Notes: generated by a model from the sequence alone, not told the origin. A DNA stretch of 64,000 nt from Mesorhizobium amorphae (GCF_014843845.1 NZ_JHQS01000033.1:1-64000); one strand, 5' to 3'. Positions 42,985-52,302 are shown, counted from the first letter of the stretch. Numbers and translations are program-made.

Positions 42985-43674
42985 ATGAACAAATACGTCT
43001 GTGAATTCATCGGTACCTTCGCGCTGGTTTTCTTCGGCTGCGCGACGGTTCTGTTCATGCGCTCCGAAGTCGGCCTGCTCGGCGTCGCCATAGCCTTCGG
43101 TCTGTCGGTGGTGGCGATGGCCTATTCGATCGGACCGATTTCAGGCGCGCATCTCAATCCGGCGGTGAGCCTCGGCTTCTTCGTCTCAGGCCGCATGAGG
43201 TCCAACGACCTCATCGGCTACGTGGTCGCGCAATGCTTGGGGGCGATTGTCGCTTCCGCGGTGCTCTACGTGATCGTGCAAGGCAAGGGCGGCGGCTACG
43301 ACGTGGCGGCGAATGGTTTTGCCCAGAATGGCTGGTCGGCCTATTCAGCGGCCTCTGCATTCCTGTTCGAGGCAGTCGCCACGTTCCTGTTTCTGCTCGT
43401 TATCCTTCGCGCAACTGCCGAAGGCGGCGCCGGGGCCCTGGCCGGGCTAGCGATCGGGCTGACACTGGTCATGATCCACCTTGCCGGGATCGCCGTGTCG
43501 GGGGCGTCGGTCAATCCGGCGCGCTCGCTCGGCCCGGCGCTCTTTGCCGGCGGAGCGGCGCTCTCGCAACTCTGGCTTTATGTCGTCGCGCCGTGCCTTG
43601 GCGCGGCTGTTGCCGGGCTGGCGCTGCGCACGGGTATTATCGCCGCGGGCGAAGCCGAGCCGCAGGCTGCCTGA
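42985..43674 (+). CDS. Aquaporin, AqpZ-like
   Basis: A 229-aa MIP-family channel with six membrane helices and both NPA boxes (N58-P59-A60 in HLNPAVS and N177-P178-A179 in SVNPARS). Selectivity-filter residues by alignment to AqpZ are F38, H165 and R180, the water-channel pattern, with Ala in place of AqpZ T183. It has no signal peptide and a good AGGAAAA before the ATG. It is the last gene of the diiron monooxygenase operon, 75 bases after the alcohol dehydrogenase, with a terminator after it. An aquaporin in such an operon is unexpected; water, peroxide or small-alcohol permeation are possibilities. Confidence 0.9.
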   Translation: MNKYVCEFIGTFALVFFGCATVLFMRSEVGLLGVAIAFGLSVVAMAYSIGPISGAHLNPAVSLGFFVSGRMRSNDLIGYVVAQCLGAIVASAVLYVIVQGKGGGYDVAANGFAQNGWSAYSAASAFLFEAVATFLFLLVILRATAEGGAGALAGLAIGLTLVMIHLAGIAVSGASVNPARSLGPALFAGGAALSQLWLYVVAPCLGAAVAGLALRTGIIAAGEAEPQAA

Positions 43675-43717
43675 TCGGCTGTTGCCGTCATCCTGATTTT
43701 CTGGCTGGAATTCCCCC

Positions 43718-43747
43718 AACCCATGGCGCAAATGCCATGGGTTCTTT
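43718..43747 (+). terminator. Rho-independent terminator of the diiron monooxygenase operon
   Basis: Perfect 10-base stem AACCCATGGC / GCCATGGGTT (43718-43727, 43734-43743), loop GCAAAT, followed by CTTTT. It lies between the convergent aquaporin and regulator genes. Confidence 0.75.
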
Positions 43748-43755
43748 TCGCTGTA

Positions 43756-45843
43756 TCAAACGAAGCCGCGGCGGATGCCGTATTGGTCGAGCTTGCGATA
43801 GAGCGTCGGCCGCGAAATACCGAGCCGCCGGGCGACCCGGCTGAGATTGCCGCCTTCGGCTGCCAGGGCGTTTTTCATCGCCTGGCGTTCCGCCTCGACG
43901 AGCGTGCCTTCGGACGCTTCCGGCGAGGCGGCAGTACCGCCGCCCGAGGTGATGCTTTGCTCAGAGTCGGACGATGTGATTTCCTCGGGGAGATCGTGAA
44001 GCCCGATATCGCGGCCGCGCGCCAGGATATGCAGCCGCCCGATGAGATTCTTCAATTCGCGTACATTGCCAGGCCAGCGATAGGCGAGCAGGGCATCGAG
44101 CGCTTCGTGCGAGAATTCCAGGGGAGCCTCACCTGAGGCAGTGGCGATCTGCCGGTTGAAATGCTCGGTGAGCAGGAGGATGTCCTCGCCGCGTTCGCGG
44201 AGCGGCGGGACAACAATCGAGACCGCGCCGATCCGATAGTAAAGGTCGCGGCGGAAGCGGCCCGCGGCAACTTCCTGTTTGAGGTCGCGATTGGTCGAGG
44301 CGACCAGTCGGATGTCCACGGGCCGACCCCGGCTGTCACCGATGCGGTGGACCACGCGCTCCTCCAGGACACGCAGCAGGAACGGCTGGATCTCGAGCGG
44401 CATTTCGCCGATCTCGTCGAGGCTGAGAACGCCACCATTGGCAAGCTCGAAAACGCCCGGCTTGCCGTCGCGTGAAGCGCCGGTGAAGGCGCCGGCGACA
44501 TGGCCAAACAGCTCGCTGCCAAACAGATCCTTGGTGATGGCGCCGCAATTCATCGCGATGAACGGAGCATTCGGCGTGCTCCGGCTGCCGGCATGGATCA
44601 GCCGAGCAAACAACTCTTTGCCGACGCCCGTTTCGCCCTCGACTAGCAGCGATGCGACACTATTCGAGCGGGCGACGCGACAAGCGACGTCGACGGCGGC
44701 CTGCAACGCTTCGCTCTCGCCGACGATCATGGCGACAGCTTCTTGAAGATGTTTGTTCACCTCCCGGTGGACCACTGTCACGCTGGAAACGGTCGACACG
44801 GGTGGGAACACCAGCGCCGCGCCGCGGAGGTCGCCGTCGAGCTTGAGCGGCGTGATATGGCAGGACCGCAAATGGGCCGGTAGCGCCCTGGCAAGGTCGG
44901 CGTCGGAGCCGGACGACGGAAGGTTCATCAGCCAGCGGCCACGTCCCGGTTCCATCGGGCCGTCCATCATTTCGGCTTTCTCGCCGTCAGGCACGTTGTT
45001 GCAGAAGATCGCGCGGCCGCGATGGTCGACGATCACCAACCCGTCTTTTCGGCGGTAGCTGGGAGCCGAGGAAATGAAGGCTTCGAGCAGGCGCGTGCGC
45101 TGCTCCTGCTGTTGTTCGGCCAGCGCCTTTTCGATCTGCCGGGCCGTGGCGGCGACGAGCGCGGTGTTGTGCGGCCGGAAGATCGGCGAATAGCCCGACA
45201 GGTCGACGACGCCGATGATCTTGCCGTCCAGCGGATCGCGGATCGGTGCACCGGCGCAAGTCCAGGATTTGATGCCAGCGCAGAAATGCTCGGCCGCGTG
45301 GACGAAAGTCGGTTCCCCGGTCCACAGCGCCGTTCCGATGCCGTTGGTTCCGACGGCATCCTCGTTCCATTTGCCGCCGATGGCGAGGTGGATATCCATG
45401 CCGTCATGCAGCGTCTTCTTGTCGCCGATGGCGTCGATCAGCACGCCGTCGCTGTCGGCCAGAACCAGCATCGCGCCTGTCCCGTCCAGCAACTGGCCGA
45501 GGGAGGCGAACGATCGCCGCGCCGCCGAAAGCAGTTCTGCATTGGCCCGGGTCAGATATTCGATCTCGTCGCGATCACTGCTGAGCGGCGCTTCGATGCC
45601 TTGCGCGTTGATGCCGCCGGTGGCGCTGCGGTACCAGGAATCGTGAATGAGGGAGCGGACGTGGCTTGGGTGGACTGGATCGCGGGCACATTTGGGGTCG
45701 TCGGCCAGAAAACTTTCCCAGGCGCGCATGGTGGCACGCTCGTCATAGTCGATGTTGCCCAGAACCATTTGGCCGGCGGCTAGCGACGCACGCGCGGGAA
45801 GAGCATCGATCTTCGTCAGATTGGGGCCTAACTCGCGTTTCAT
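43756..45843 (-). CDS. Sigma-54-dependent activator, AcoR/MimR type
   Basis: A 695-aa enhancer-binding protein. An N-terminal GAF-containing sensor region covers ~60-300, including E-D-A-V-G-T-N-G-I-G-T-A-L as in AcoR. The AAA+ domain has Walker A GETGVGKE (403-410), the sigma-54 contact loop GAFTGA (451-456) and Walker B VLSLDEIGEM. A C-terminal Fis-type HTH follows (GNLSRVARRLGISRPTLYRKL). It is convergent to the operon it probably activates through the sigma-54 promoter at 33626. The inducer is likely a monooxygenase substrate or product sensed by the GAF region. A weak Shine-Dalgarno precedes the ATG. Confidence 0.93.
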   Translation of the reverse strand: MKRELGPNLTKIDALPARASLAAGQMVLGNIDYDERATMRAWESFLADDPKCARDPVHPSHVRSLIHDSWYRSATGGINAQGIEAPLSSDRDEIEYLTRANAELLSAARRSFASLGQLLDGTGAMLVLADSDGVLIDAIGDKKTLHDGMDIHLAIGGKWNEDAVGTNGIGTALWTGEPTFVHAAEHFCAGIKSWTCAGAPIRDPLDGKIIGVVDLSGYSPIFRPHNTALVAATARQIEKALAEQQQEQRTRLLEAFISSAPSYRRKDGLVIVDHRGRAIFCNNVPDGEKAEMMDGPMEPGRGRWLMNLPSSGSDADLARALPAHLRSCHITPLKLDGDLRGAALVFPPVSTVSSVTVVHREVNKHLQEAVAMIVGESEALQAAVDVACRVARSNSVASLLVEGETGVGKELFARLIHAGSRSTPNAPFIAMNCGAITKDLFGSELFGHVAGAFTGASRDGKPGVFELANGGVLSLDEIGEMPLEIQPFLLRVLEERVVHRIGDSRGRPVDIRLVASTNRDLKQEVAAGRFRRDLYYRIGAVSIVVPPLRERGEDILLLTEHFNRQIATASGEAPLEFSHEALDALLAYRWPGNVRELKNLIGRLHILARGRDIGLHDLPEEITSSDSEQSITSGGGTAASPEASEGTLVEAERQAMKNALAAEGGNLSRVARRLGISRPTLYRKLDQYGIRRGFV

Positions 45844-45945
45844 TCAGTCATCACAGACCTTTTGAGGCATGCCATTTCTGTTTGCAGTCGTGTCGTATGC
45901 TGCCGCGGACTGGATGTGCAGGAGTTCGCCCAGGCGTCTGCACGG

Positions 45946-46419
45946 TCAGTCTATGCCGAGTTTCGCGCCGATGTCGGCGGCAAGCTGTTCTTCGGTATAG
46001 GTGGCGGCGAGTCGGGATCCGTCCAGCTCGGCGAGCGCTTCGGCGACGGTTTCGTCGACCGGCGAGAAGAAGCCATTCTGCTTCGTCGCCAGAACAAAAA
46101 TCTGGTCCCCGTCCCGGTTTCGGATATCGCCGATGTGATGAAGTTGGCGGCCTGTGTTCCGATCCTTCGAGATCACGCGGCCGTTGATGGTGACCTGGAT
46201 GGACGGCTTGGCTTCGGCCACAGAGGCAAGACTGCCGCCAACGTGGATGATCAGACCTTCCGCCTTCGGTTGCTGGCGTGGCTTCCTGGATGCCGAATAG
46301 CCGCCACCGCTGATCTGGTCGGCAAGGCGAACGATGGTCGAGCGGTTTTGCTCGATCAGTCTTTTGACTTGTACGTCCTCGCGCCGCTGGCCATCCCGCT
46401 TGGAGATAATCTCAACCAT
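45946..46419 (-). CDS. Hypothetical protein (157 aa)
   Basis: A 157-aa soluble protein with a basic, helical start (ISKRDGQRREDVQVKRLIEQ), a beta-rich middle (EGLIIHVGGSLASVAEAKPS) and an acidic helical tail (TVAEALAELDGSRLAATYTE). GGGAGGATTC stands before the ATG at 46419, so it is probably expressed. No family recognised. It lies about 100 bases upstream of the regulator gene on the same strand and could be co-transcribed with it. Confidence 0.6.
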   Translation of the reverse strand: MVEIISKRDGQRREDVQVKRLIEQNRSTIVRLADQISGGGYSASRKPRQQPKAEGLIIHVGGSLASVAEAKPSIQVTINGRVISKDRNTGRQLHHIGDIRNRDGDQIFVLATKQNGFFSPVDETVAEALAELDGSRLAATYTEEQLAADIGAKLGID

Positions 46420-46836
46420 GAATCCTCCCAGATTCGCTCGGCGTTGCCGTTAGTACGGCTTATTTCTTCCTTGCGGTGAACCCTACACCGCCTCGTTCAA
46501 GTACGCCATTCATATCACATACCGCCGAAATTCGAGTCGCTGGTAGCAGGCGGCTGCTACACGGGAATTCCGGTAATCGGACGTTTTTGTGTAAATGCTA
46601 GCGGGTCGGGCTGGCTTGTTCGTGAATTCCGAGGTTTCGCTGACCTGCAGCGTCTCGGACAGGAGCCGCGCTTCTGGGTGATGATAGGACCTAGGTTTTG
46701 CTGACCAACTCCGCAAGTCGCGGAACTATACGGAACCAATGGGGAGGGCAATTTCGTATCAATCAAATTATCCAAAAAGCACGTTGACGGATTGTAGATA
46801 ATCTGCAACTTTAGGGTCGGGAACAAGGAAGCAAAA
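46420..46836. other. Intergenic region with an inverted repeat before the flavin reductase
   Basis: No gene is seen. TTGTAGAT-A-ATCTGCAA (46792-46808; arms match at 7 of 8 positions) ends 28 bases before the flavin reductase start and is a candidate operator for that operon. Two diverging promoters are expected here, but no sigma-70 pair is convincing. Confidence 0.45.
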
Positions 46837-47346
46837 ATGCTCTCGCAAGATCTGAGCACTGAGCATTTCCGTCAGTCGATGCGGCGCGTGGCATCGACGG
46901 TCAGCGTGATCACATGCAGGCATGAAGGCTACCGATATGGCATCACCGTCACGTCGGTCACGCCGCTCAGCTTCGCTCCGATGTCGATCCTTGCCTGCGT
47001 CAACCGCAATTCGTCGATCAGCGTGCCCCTCAAGGAAGAGGGGCAGTACTGCATCAATGTGCTTCGAGCCTCGCAGGCCGACATATCCAACTCCTTCAGC
47101 GGCGGACGGCCAGCCGAGAGGCGTTTCGACATCGGCGAGTGGACCGAAAGGGACGGCATACCGTACCTGGCAAGTGCCCAGGCGAACCTGTTCTGCGAAA
47201 TGGATCAGGCGATCTCCTATGCCACGCACGACATCATCATCGGACGGGTCGCGGGGGTGGCATTTGCCTCCGATGTCGACCCGCTGATCTACCAGAACGG
47301 CGCCTACGCGCTGACTTCACCCATGGTCCTGCAGAAGGCTGGATAG
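46837..47346 (+). CDS. Flavin reductase of a two-component monooxygenase (HpaC-like)
   Basis: A 169-aa flavin_Reduct-domain protein: F-R-Q-S-M-R-R-V-A-S-T-V-S-V-I-T, G-I-T-V-T-S-V-T-P-L-S-F-A-P-M-S-I-L-A-C-V-N-R and 'HDIIIGRVAGV' are the core. It reduces FMN or FAD with NAD(P)H and gives the reduced flavin to a partner oxygenase. The luciferase-like monooxygenase 52 bases downstream is the obvious partner. AAGGAAG is just upstream of the ATG. Confidence 0.9.
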   Translation: MLSQDLSTEHFRQSMRRVASTVSVITCRHEGYRYGITVTSVTPLSFAPMSILACVNRNSSISVPLKEEGQYCINVLRASQADISNSFSGGRPAERRFDIGEWTERDGIPYLASAQANLFCEMDQAISYATHDIIIGRVAGVAFASDVDPLIYQNGAYALTSPMVLQKAG

Positions 47347-47398
47347 GACTGTTTGCCAACGTCGACAGCCGTCGCCGCGGGATCTTAGGAGCAAATGA

Positions 47399-48490
47399 AT
47401 GCAGCTTGGTCTTTTTAACCTGATGACACTTCGCGATCATCCTGACGGCGCACAGGGCGTGATGCGCGACACGCGCAAGATGGTGGAGACCGCCGATGAG
47501 CTTGGCTTCGACGTTGCCTGGTTCGCCGAGCATCACTTCGCCAACTATTCGAGCTCTCCGTCGCCGCTGATGATGTGCTCCTACGCGGCCGGCTGGACCA
47601 AGAGGATCAAGCTAGGCCCGGGCGTTATCGTGCTGCCGCTCTACAACCCGCTTCGTGTCGCCCAGGAGATCGCGGTCGCCGATACGCAGACCGAGGGCCG
47701 CCTCATCATCGGCATGGGTACCGGCTATCAGCGCTATGAGTTCGATCGCTACAACGTCGTGCTGGACGATCGGGTCGACGTTTTCCTTGAGTATTGGGAC
47801 GTCATCGAAAAGGCGCTCGTCGATGGCGAGGTCGAGTACAAGGGAAAGCACATCTCGCTCCCCAAGACCCACTTTGCGATCAGCACGCAGCAGAAGCCCC
47901 TGCCGCCGATCTTTGTCACCTCCTCCCACCCCAAGCTCCTCGAGCGCTTCAAGAAATGGAAGGCGGTCCCGTTCCTCGCAGCCAGCACGCTCGGGTCGCC
48001 TGTGCTCTACAAGATGGTCGACGGTCTCAACGACGCCTGGACGACCATTGGCGAGCAGCCTTCGACCAAGCCCTTGGCGATCATGCAGTACCTGGCCATA
48101 ACCGACAGCCGCAGCGAGGCCTTGGCCGTGGCGGAGCGTGCCCGGTACGTGGGGCGTATGGCGCATTATCTGCGCCAGGCCTCACCGCCGCTGGATGACA
48201 ACAGCTACATCAGTAATCAGGCGTTCGAAGGCGAGTACACGCTCGACCAGTATGCGGACAACATGGTCGTGGGCGATCCGCACACGGTGGCCGAGAAGAT
48301 GGTCGCCGACATCAAGCGCCTCAATCCGAGCAACTACACCTGCAACTTCTCCTTCGGCTGCATGCCAATCGAGTTGGCGCATCGCTCAATCGTTCGATTC
48401 AAGAACGAAGTCGTGCCGCTGATCGAAAAGGAAGTGGGACCAATCGAAGCTCTCGGCGTGACACCCGGGCTGGCGAGAAAGGCGAGTTGA
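47399..48490 (+). CDS. Luciferase-like FMNH2-dependent monooxygenase
   Basis: A 363-aa bacterial-luciferase-family TIM barrel. The start 'QLGLFNLMTLRDHP', 'DVAWFAEHHFANYSS', 'KLGPGVIVLPLYNPLRVAQE' and 'EGRLIIGMGTGY' are family hallmarks. These enzymes use reduced flavin and O2 for Baeyer-Villiger oxidation, desulfonation or C-N/C-S cleavage. TAGGAGC precedes the ATG. It sits between the flavin reductase and an amino-acid-type importer, so its substrate is probably imported by that transporter. A small nitrogenous or sulfur compound is a guess. Confidence 0.88.
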   Translation: MQLGLFNLMTLRDHPDGAQGVMRDTRKMVETADELGFDVAWFAEHHFANYSSSPSPLMMCSYAAGWTKRIKLGPGVIVLPLYNPLRVAQEIAVADTQTEGRLIIGMGTGYQRYEFDRYNVVLDDRVDVFLEYWDVIEKALVDGEVEYKGKHISLPKTHFAISTQQKPLPPIFVTSSHPKLLERFKKWKAVPFLAASTLGSPVLYKMVDGLNDAWTTIGEQPSTKPLAIMQYLAITDSRSEALAVAERARYVGRMAHYLRQASPPLDDNSYISNQAFEGEYTLDQYADNMVVGDPHTVAEKMVADIKRLNPSNYTCNFSFGCMPIELAHRSIVRFKNEVVPLIEKEVGPIEALGVTPGLARKAS

Positions 48491-48547
48491 GCGGCCTCAC
48501 AAATGCTCAGCCAACAACTTGGTCTGTAACAAGAAAAGGGGAATGAA

Positions 48548-49372
48548 ATGAAAACGATTGTAAAGGCTCTGCTGGCGACAGTGGTCGCCACCTTGACGCT
48601 CGCTGGTCAGGCGCATGCCGAGTCGGCCCTCGACACGATCATCCAGAAAAAGCAGCTGCGCTGCGGGATCATGCTGGACAGCCCGCCCGCCGGATTTCGC
48701 GACCAGAACAACGAGCCAGACGGCTACGACGTCACCTACTGCAAGGACATGGCGAAGGCGCTCGGCGCAGAGCCGGTGGTTGTCGAGACGCCATCGCCGG
48801 ATCGTATCCCGTCCTTGGTTTCGAACCGCATCGACGTGTTGATCGCATCCACCACGCCGACCCCGGCGCGGGCCATGACGGTGGCCTTCACCCAGCCGTA
48901 CACCAACAACACTATGACCGTGGTGACGCGCAAGGAGACCGGGATCAGCCAGTATTCCGACCTGAAGTCCAAGAAGCTCGGCGGCGTCGTGGGCACCACG
49001 CCCGAGCAGCTCTTCAAGGACGAGCTCGCAAAGGGCTGGCAAGGTTCCGGGGCGACCTACACCGGCTATGCCAGCGATGCAGAATCCTATCTTGCCCTGC
49101 AGCAAGGCAAGGTGGATGCTATCCTGATCGCCGCAGGCGTCTTCCACGCGCTTTCGCAAAGTGGTCAGTTTCCGGAATTCGTCGCGGCGGGAACGGCGCC
49201 TCTTGCCGATTTCGGCTCGATCGCGGTTCGCCGTGACGACCAGCAATTCCTCAACTGGGCGCGGATGTTCGTCTTCCAGCAGGAGGTAAGCGGGCGCCGG
49301 GCAGAGGTCTACAAGAAGTATTACGGAGATGGTCCGTTGCCGCCGCTGACAGCCAACGGCATTAACTTCTAG
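48548..49372 (+). CDS. Polar-amino-acid-type ABC importer binding protein
   Basis: A 274-aa type II binding protein of family 3. The signal peptide (residues 1-~24, cleavage after A-H-A) leads to 'LDTIIQKKQLRCGIMLDSPPAGF', then 'DGYDVTYCKDMAKALGA', 'RIPSLVSNRIDVLIASTTPTPARA' and 'GVVGTTPEQLF'. The substrate is unknown. It is followed by a hairpin and then two permeases and an ATPase, the standard order. Co-location with the flavin monooxygenase suggests uptake of that enzyme's substrate. Confidence 0.88.
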   Translation: MKTIVKALLATVVATLTLAGQAHAESALDTIIQKKQLRCGIMLDSPPAGFRDQNNEPDGYDVTYCKDMAKALGAEPVVVETPSPDRIPSLVSNRIDVLIASTTPTPARAMTVAFTQPYTNNTMTVVTRKETGISQYSDLKSKKLGGVVGTTPEQLFKDELAKGWQGSGATYTGYASDAESYLALQQGKVDAILIAAGVFHALSQSGQFPEFVAAGTAPLADFGSIAVRRDDQQFLNWARMFVFQQEVSGRRAEVYKKYYGDGPLPPLTANGINF

Positions 49373-49384
49373 CCATAGGGCTCA

Positions 49385-49408
49385 TGCCGGCAGGAAAGCC
49401 TGCCGGCA
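49385..49408 (+). terminator. Hairpin after the binding-protein gene
   Basis: Perfect 10-base stem TGCCGGCAGG / CCTGCCGGCA with an AAAG loop (49385-49408), 12 bases after the stop and without a T-run. As after the other two binding-protein genes, it probably raises binding-protein mRNA relative to the permeases. Confidence 0.55.
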
Positions 49409-49418
49409 CGGGCTCGGG

Positions 49419-50090
49419 ATGATTGGCATGAACGGCTATCAGTTCTACTGGTCCATCGTCTGGGATTCACTGCCCCTGCTGCTGGCCGGAGCCTGGGTAA
49501 CGATCCAGATCACCATTCTCGCCTTCATTATCGGCACGCTGATTGCGATGCCCATGGCCGTCGCGCGCCAGCAGGGCGAGGGATGGGCCTACCGCTTTTC
49601 GACCTTGTGGGTGGAGCTGTCGCGCAACACGCCTGCCGTCTTTCAGCTCTATCTGTTTTATTTCGGGCTGGGCGCCTTCCACATCAACATCCCCAGCTAC
49701 GCCGCCGTCCTCATCTCCGTTTCCTTCAACAATGCCGGATACATGACGGAAATTTTCAGGGGCGGCTTGGCCGCCATACCGCGACAGCAGCTGTCGGCGT
49801 CGCGCTCACTCGGCATGACCAGCCCGCAGAGCTTCATCCATGTGATCTTTCCGCAGATGTTCAAGGTGATCTTCCTTGCCTATGTCACACAAGGCATCTG
49901 GGGAATGCTGAACACCTCGCTTGGTATGCTGGTGGGACTGCAGGAACTCTCGGGCGCCACGCAGTACGCGCAGTCGGCATCGTTCCGGACGTTCGAGTTT
50001 TTCCTGGTCACGGCGCTGATCTATTACCTCATCGCCAAAGGGCTGCAGTTCTCGTCCCAGCTGGCCTTCCGGCTCATGTACAGGAGCTAG
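49419..50090 (+). CDS. Polar-amino-acid-type ABC permease (first)
   Basis: A 223-aa HisM/GlnP-type permease with about five membrane helices, starting 'YWSIVWDSLPLLLAGAWVTI', and the EAA loop 'EIFRGGLAAIPRQQLSASRSLGM' with the usual G at its end. ATG 49419 directly follows the hairpin; an in-frame second ATG is 3 codons later. The second permease starts 2 bases after its stop. Confidence 0.87.
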   Translation: MIGMNGYQFYWSIVWDSLPLLLAGAWVTIQITILAFIIGTLIAMPMAVARQQGEGWAYRFSTLWVELSRNTPAVFQLYLFYFGLGAFHINIPSYAAVLISVSFNNAGYMTEIFRGGLAAIPRQQLSASRSLGMTSPQSFIHVIFPQMFKVIFLAYVTQGIWGMLNTSLGMLVGLQELSGATQYAQSASFRTFEFFLVTALIYYLIAKGLQFSSQLAFRLMYRS

Positions 50091-50092
50091 GC

Positions 50093-50749
50093 GTGCAGTT
50101 TTCGTTCGCAAACCAAGGCCTCGCCTGGTCGGATGCTTATTTCCTGGCTGAGGGGCTGCTCAACACCGTCAGGCTTGCCGCCGCGGCAACCCTAATCGGG
50201 ACCCTTGGCGGGATCGTGCTTGGCTGGTTGCGCACCGTGTCCGTGACCGTGAGGGTCGCCACGGCCCCCTTCATCGACATCCTGCGCAGCGTGCCGATGA
50301 TCATCCAGCTGATACTCGCCAACAGCCTTCTGTCGATCCTGGGCTTCGGCTCGTCACCCTTTTGGTTCGGTACCGTCGCGCTTAGTGCCTGGATGTCGGC
50401 AGTAACTGCCGAGGTGGTCCGGGCGGGCCTCCTCTCGGTCCCGGTTCAATACCGCAAGAGCGCTCGCTCGCTCGGCATGAACGGCTACCAGGAGCTTTTG
50501 CATATATCCATGCCGCTGGCATTCAGGACGGCACTGGCTCCGTGGATCGGGCTCGTCCTCAGCCTGATCAAGGACAGCGCTCTGGCGGGCGTGGTGGGCT
50601 ACGTCGAATATATGCGTTCCACCCAAATACTCATTACCAGGACACATGAGACCTGGCTGCTGCTGATGGGTGCGGGGCTTTTCTATTTCCTTATCTGCTA
50701 TCCGGTTTCCCGGTACAGCCGGCACCTCGAAAGAAAGGTCCGCGTATGA
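50093..50749 (+). CDS. Polar-amino-acid-type ABC permease (second)
   Basis: A 218-aa permease of the same family. GTG 50093, 2 bases after the first permease stop with CAGGAG just upstream, is the natural start; the long frame upstream is a shadow of the first permease. The EAA loop is 'VVRAGLLSVPVQYRKSARSLGM'-like (residues ~110-131). Its end overlaps the ATPase start by four bases. Confidence 0.87.
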   Translation: MQFSFANQGLAWSDAYFLAEGLLNTVRLAAAATLIGTLGGIVLGWLRTVSVTVRVATAPFIDILRSVPMIIQLILANSLLSILGFGSSPFWFGTVALSAWMSAVTAEVVRAGLLSVPVQYRKSARSLGMNGYQELLHISMPLAFRTALAPWIGLVLSLIKDSALAGVVGYVEYMRSTQILITRTHETWLLLMGAGLFYFLICYPVSRYSRHLERKVRV

Positions 50750-51504
50750 TCCGCATCAGCAAAGTCCAGAAGGCCTTCGGATCGGTGGTCGTGCTCAAGG
50801 GCATCGACCTCACGATCGAAAAGGGCGAACTCGTCTGCCTCATAGGCGCGAGCGGGTCGGGAAAATCAACGCTCCTGCAATGCATCAACGGGCTCGAACC
50901 GATCCAGGGCGGCGAGATCCTCGTAGACGGCATCAGCGTCCACGATCCGAAGACGGATATCAACAAGCTGCGCCGCAAGCTGGGCATCGTGTTCCAGCAA
51001 TACAACGCCTTCCCGCACCTCACGGCGCTGGAAAATGTCGCGCTGGCACCCCGGGTGGTCGCAAAGCGCAGCCGCGCGGTGGCGCGCGCACTTGCGCAGA
51101 AGCACCTCGAGCATGTGGGGCTCGGCGACAAGGGCGACAGCTTGCCATCTCAGCTCTCAGGCGGCCAGCAACAACGTCTCGCCATCGCCCGAGCGCTTGC
51201 GATGGAGCCGAGCTACATGCTCTTCGACGAGGTCACCTCCGCGCTCGATCCCGAACTTGTCGGCGAAGTGCTTGAGACCATGCGCCTCCTGAGGAGCGAA
51301 GGCATGACGATGGTGGTTGTCACACACGATATCAATTTCGCTCGGGAATCGGCGGACCGCGTGGCCTTTCTCTGCCAGGGCGAGGTCTGCGAAATCGGCA
51401 CGGCCAAAGAGGTGATCGACAATCCCCGCAATGAACAGACACAGAAGTTCCTGCGACGCGAGAATCGCAAACCCCTTGAAATCGTCAGAAGCTCAGTCGC
51501 CTAG
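50746..51504 (+). CDS. Polar-amino-acid-type ABC ATPase
   Basis: A 252-aa GlnQ/HisP-type ATPase with all motifs intact: Walker A GASGSGKST, Q-loop 'VFQQYNAFPHLT', signature LSGGQQQRLAIARAL, Walker B YMLFDEVTSALDPE (V where most have P) and switch 'VVVTHDINFA'. ATG 50746 overlaps the permease stop. It powers the importer of 48548-50749. Confidence 0.92.
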   Translation: MIRISKVQKAFGSVVVLKGIDLTIEKGELVCLIGASGSGKSTLLQCINGLEPIQGGEILVDGISVHDPKTDINKLRRKLGIVFQQYNAFPHLTALENVALAPRVVAKRSRAVARALAQKHLEHVGLGDKGDSLPSQLSGGQQQRLAIARALAMEPSYMLFDEVTSALDPELVGEVLETMRLLRSEGMTMVVVTHDINFARESADRVAFLCQGEVCEIGTAKEVIDNPRNEQTQKFLRRENRKPLEIVRSSVA

Positions 51505-51540
51505 CGAATTTCATTCAATGCACCATCGAAGGCTAAACAC

Positions 51541-52302
51541 ATGATCTCGTTCAAACTCACGGGAAAGACGGCGCTCGTCACTGGCGGCGCGTCGGGCATC
51601 GGCCTTGAAACCGCGCGCATGATGGCCAAGGCCGGCGCGAAGGTCGCAATCAACTATCTGCCGGCGGACCAGCGGGGAGAGGCTGCTCTCGCCGAGTTCC
51701 AGAAGGAGGGGCTCGACATCATCGGTGCTCCAGGCGATGTCGGCGATGCCGGGCAGGCCAAGGCAATGGTACTCGAGGCGGTGGCGAGGTTCGGCCGTCT
51801 CGACCTGCTTGTCAACAACGCGGGAATACCGGGCGTGAAGGTCCCGGTGCCGATCAACGACCTCGACAGCATAACGGAGGAGCTTTGGGCAAGTCTGCTG
51901 AACGTCAACCTGATGAGCGTTTTCAGGTGCTCGAAGGCCGCGGCGCCTGCTCTCAAGGTGGCCAAAGGTTCGATCGTGAACACCGCTTCCATCGCCGGCT
52001 TCGGGGCCGTGGCCAGCACCATCGCCTATAGCGGCTCCAAGGCCGCCGTCATCAACCTGACGAAGAACCTGGCGCGTGCGCTCGCTCCCGATGTGCGCGT
52101 CAATGCAGTGGCGCCCGGCGTCGTCGAAAGCTCTTGGGCGATCGAATGGTCGGAGGAGCGTCGTCAGAGCACCGTCGCCAACACACCTCTGAAGAAAGTC
52201 TGCACCACGGCGGATGTCGCGGAACTGATCGTCTATCTCGGTTTCGCCGGCGCGCTGATCACCGGTCAGACGGTGGCGATCGACGGCGGCATCTCGATCT
52301 GA
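51541..52302 (+). CDS. Short-chain dehydrogenase/reductase
   Basis: A 253-aa classical SDR. The cofactor motif TGGASGIG is near residues 14-21, NNAG is around residue 96, the catalytic Ser is in 'IVNTASIAGFG' and the Tyr-x3-Lys is Y-S-G-S-K. The C-terminal 'TGQTVAIDGGISI' is typical. It lies 36 bases after the ATPase and belongs to the flavin-monooxygenase module. It probably oxidises or reduces an alcohol/ketone intermediate; the substrate is unknown. Confidence 0.9.
   Translation: MISFKLTGKTALVTGGASGIGLETARMMAKAGAKVAINYLPADQRGEAALAEFQKEGLDIIGAPGDVGDAGQAKAMVLEAVARFGRLDLLVNNAGIPGVKVPVPINDLDSITEELWASLLNVNLMSVFRCSKAAAPALKVAKGSIVNTASIAGFGAVASTIAYSGSKAAVINLTKNLARALAPDVRVNAVAPGVVESSWAIEWSEERRQSTVANTPLKKVCTTADVAELIVYLGFAGALITGQTVAIDGGISI

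Noticed and set aside
44987..45783. Overlapping frames on both strands within the sigma-54 activator
   Set aside because: Shadows; the activator frame is continuous with GAF, AAA+ and Fis-type domains.
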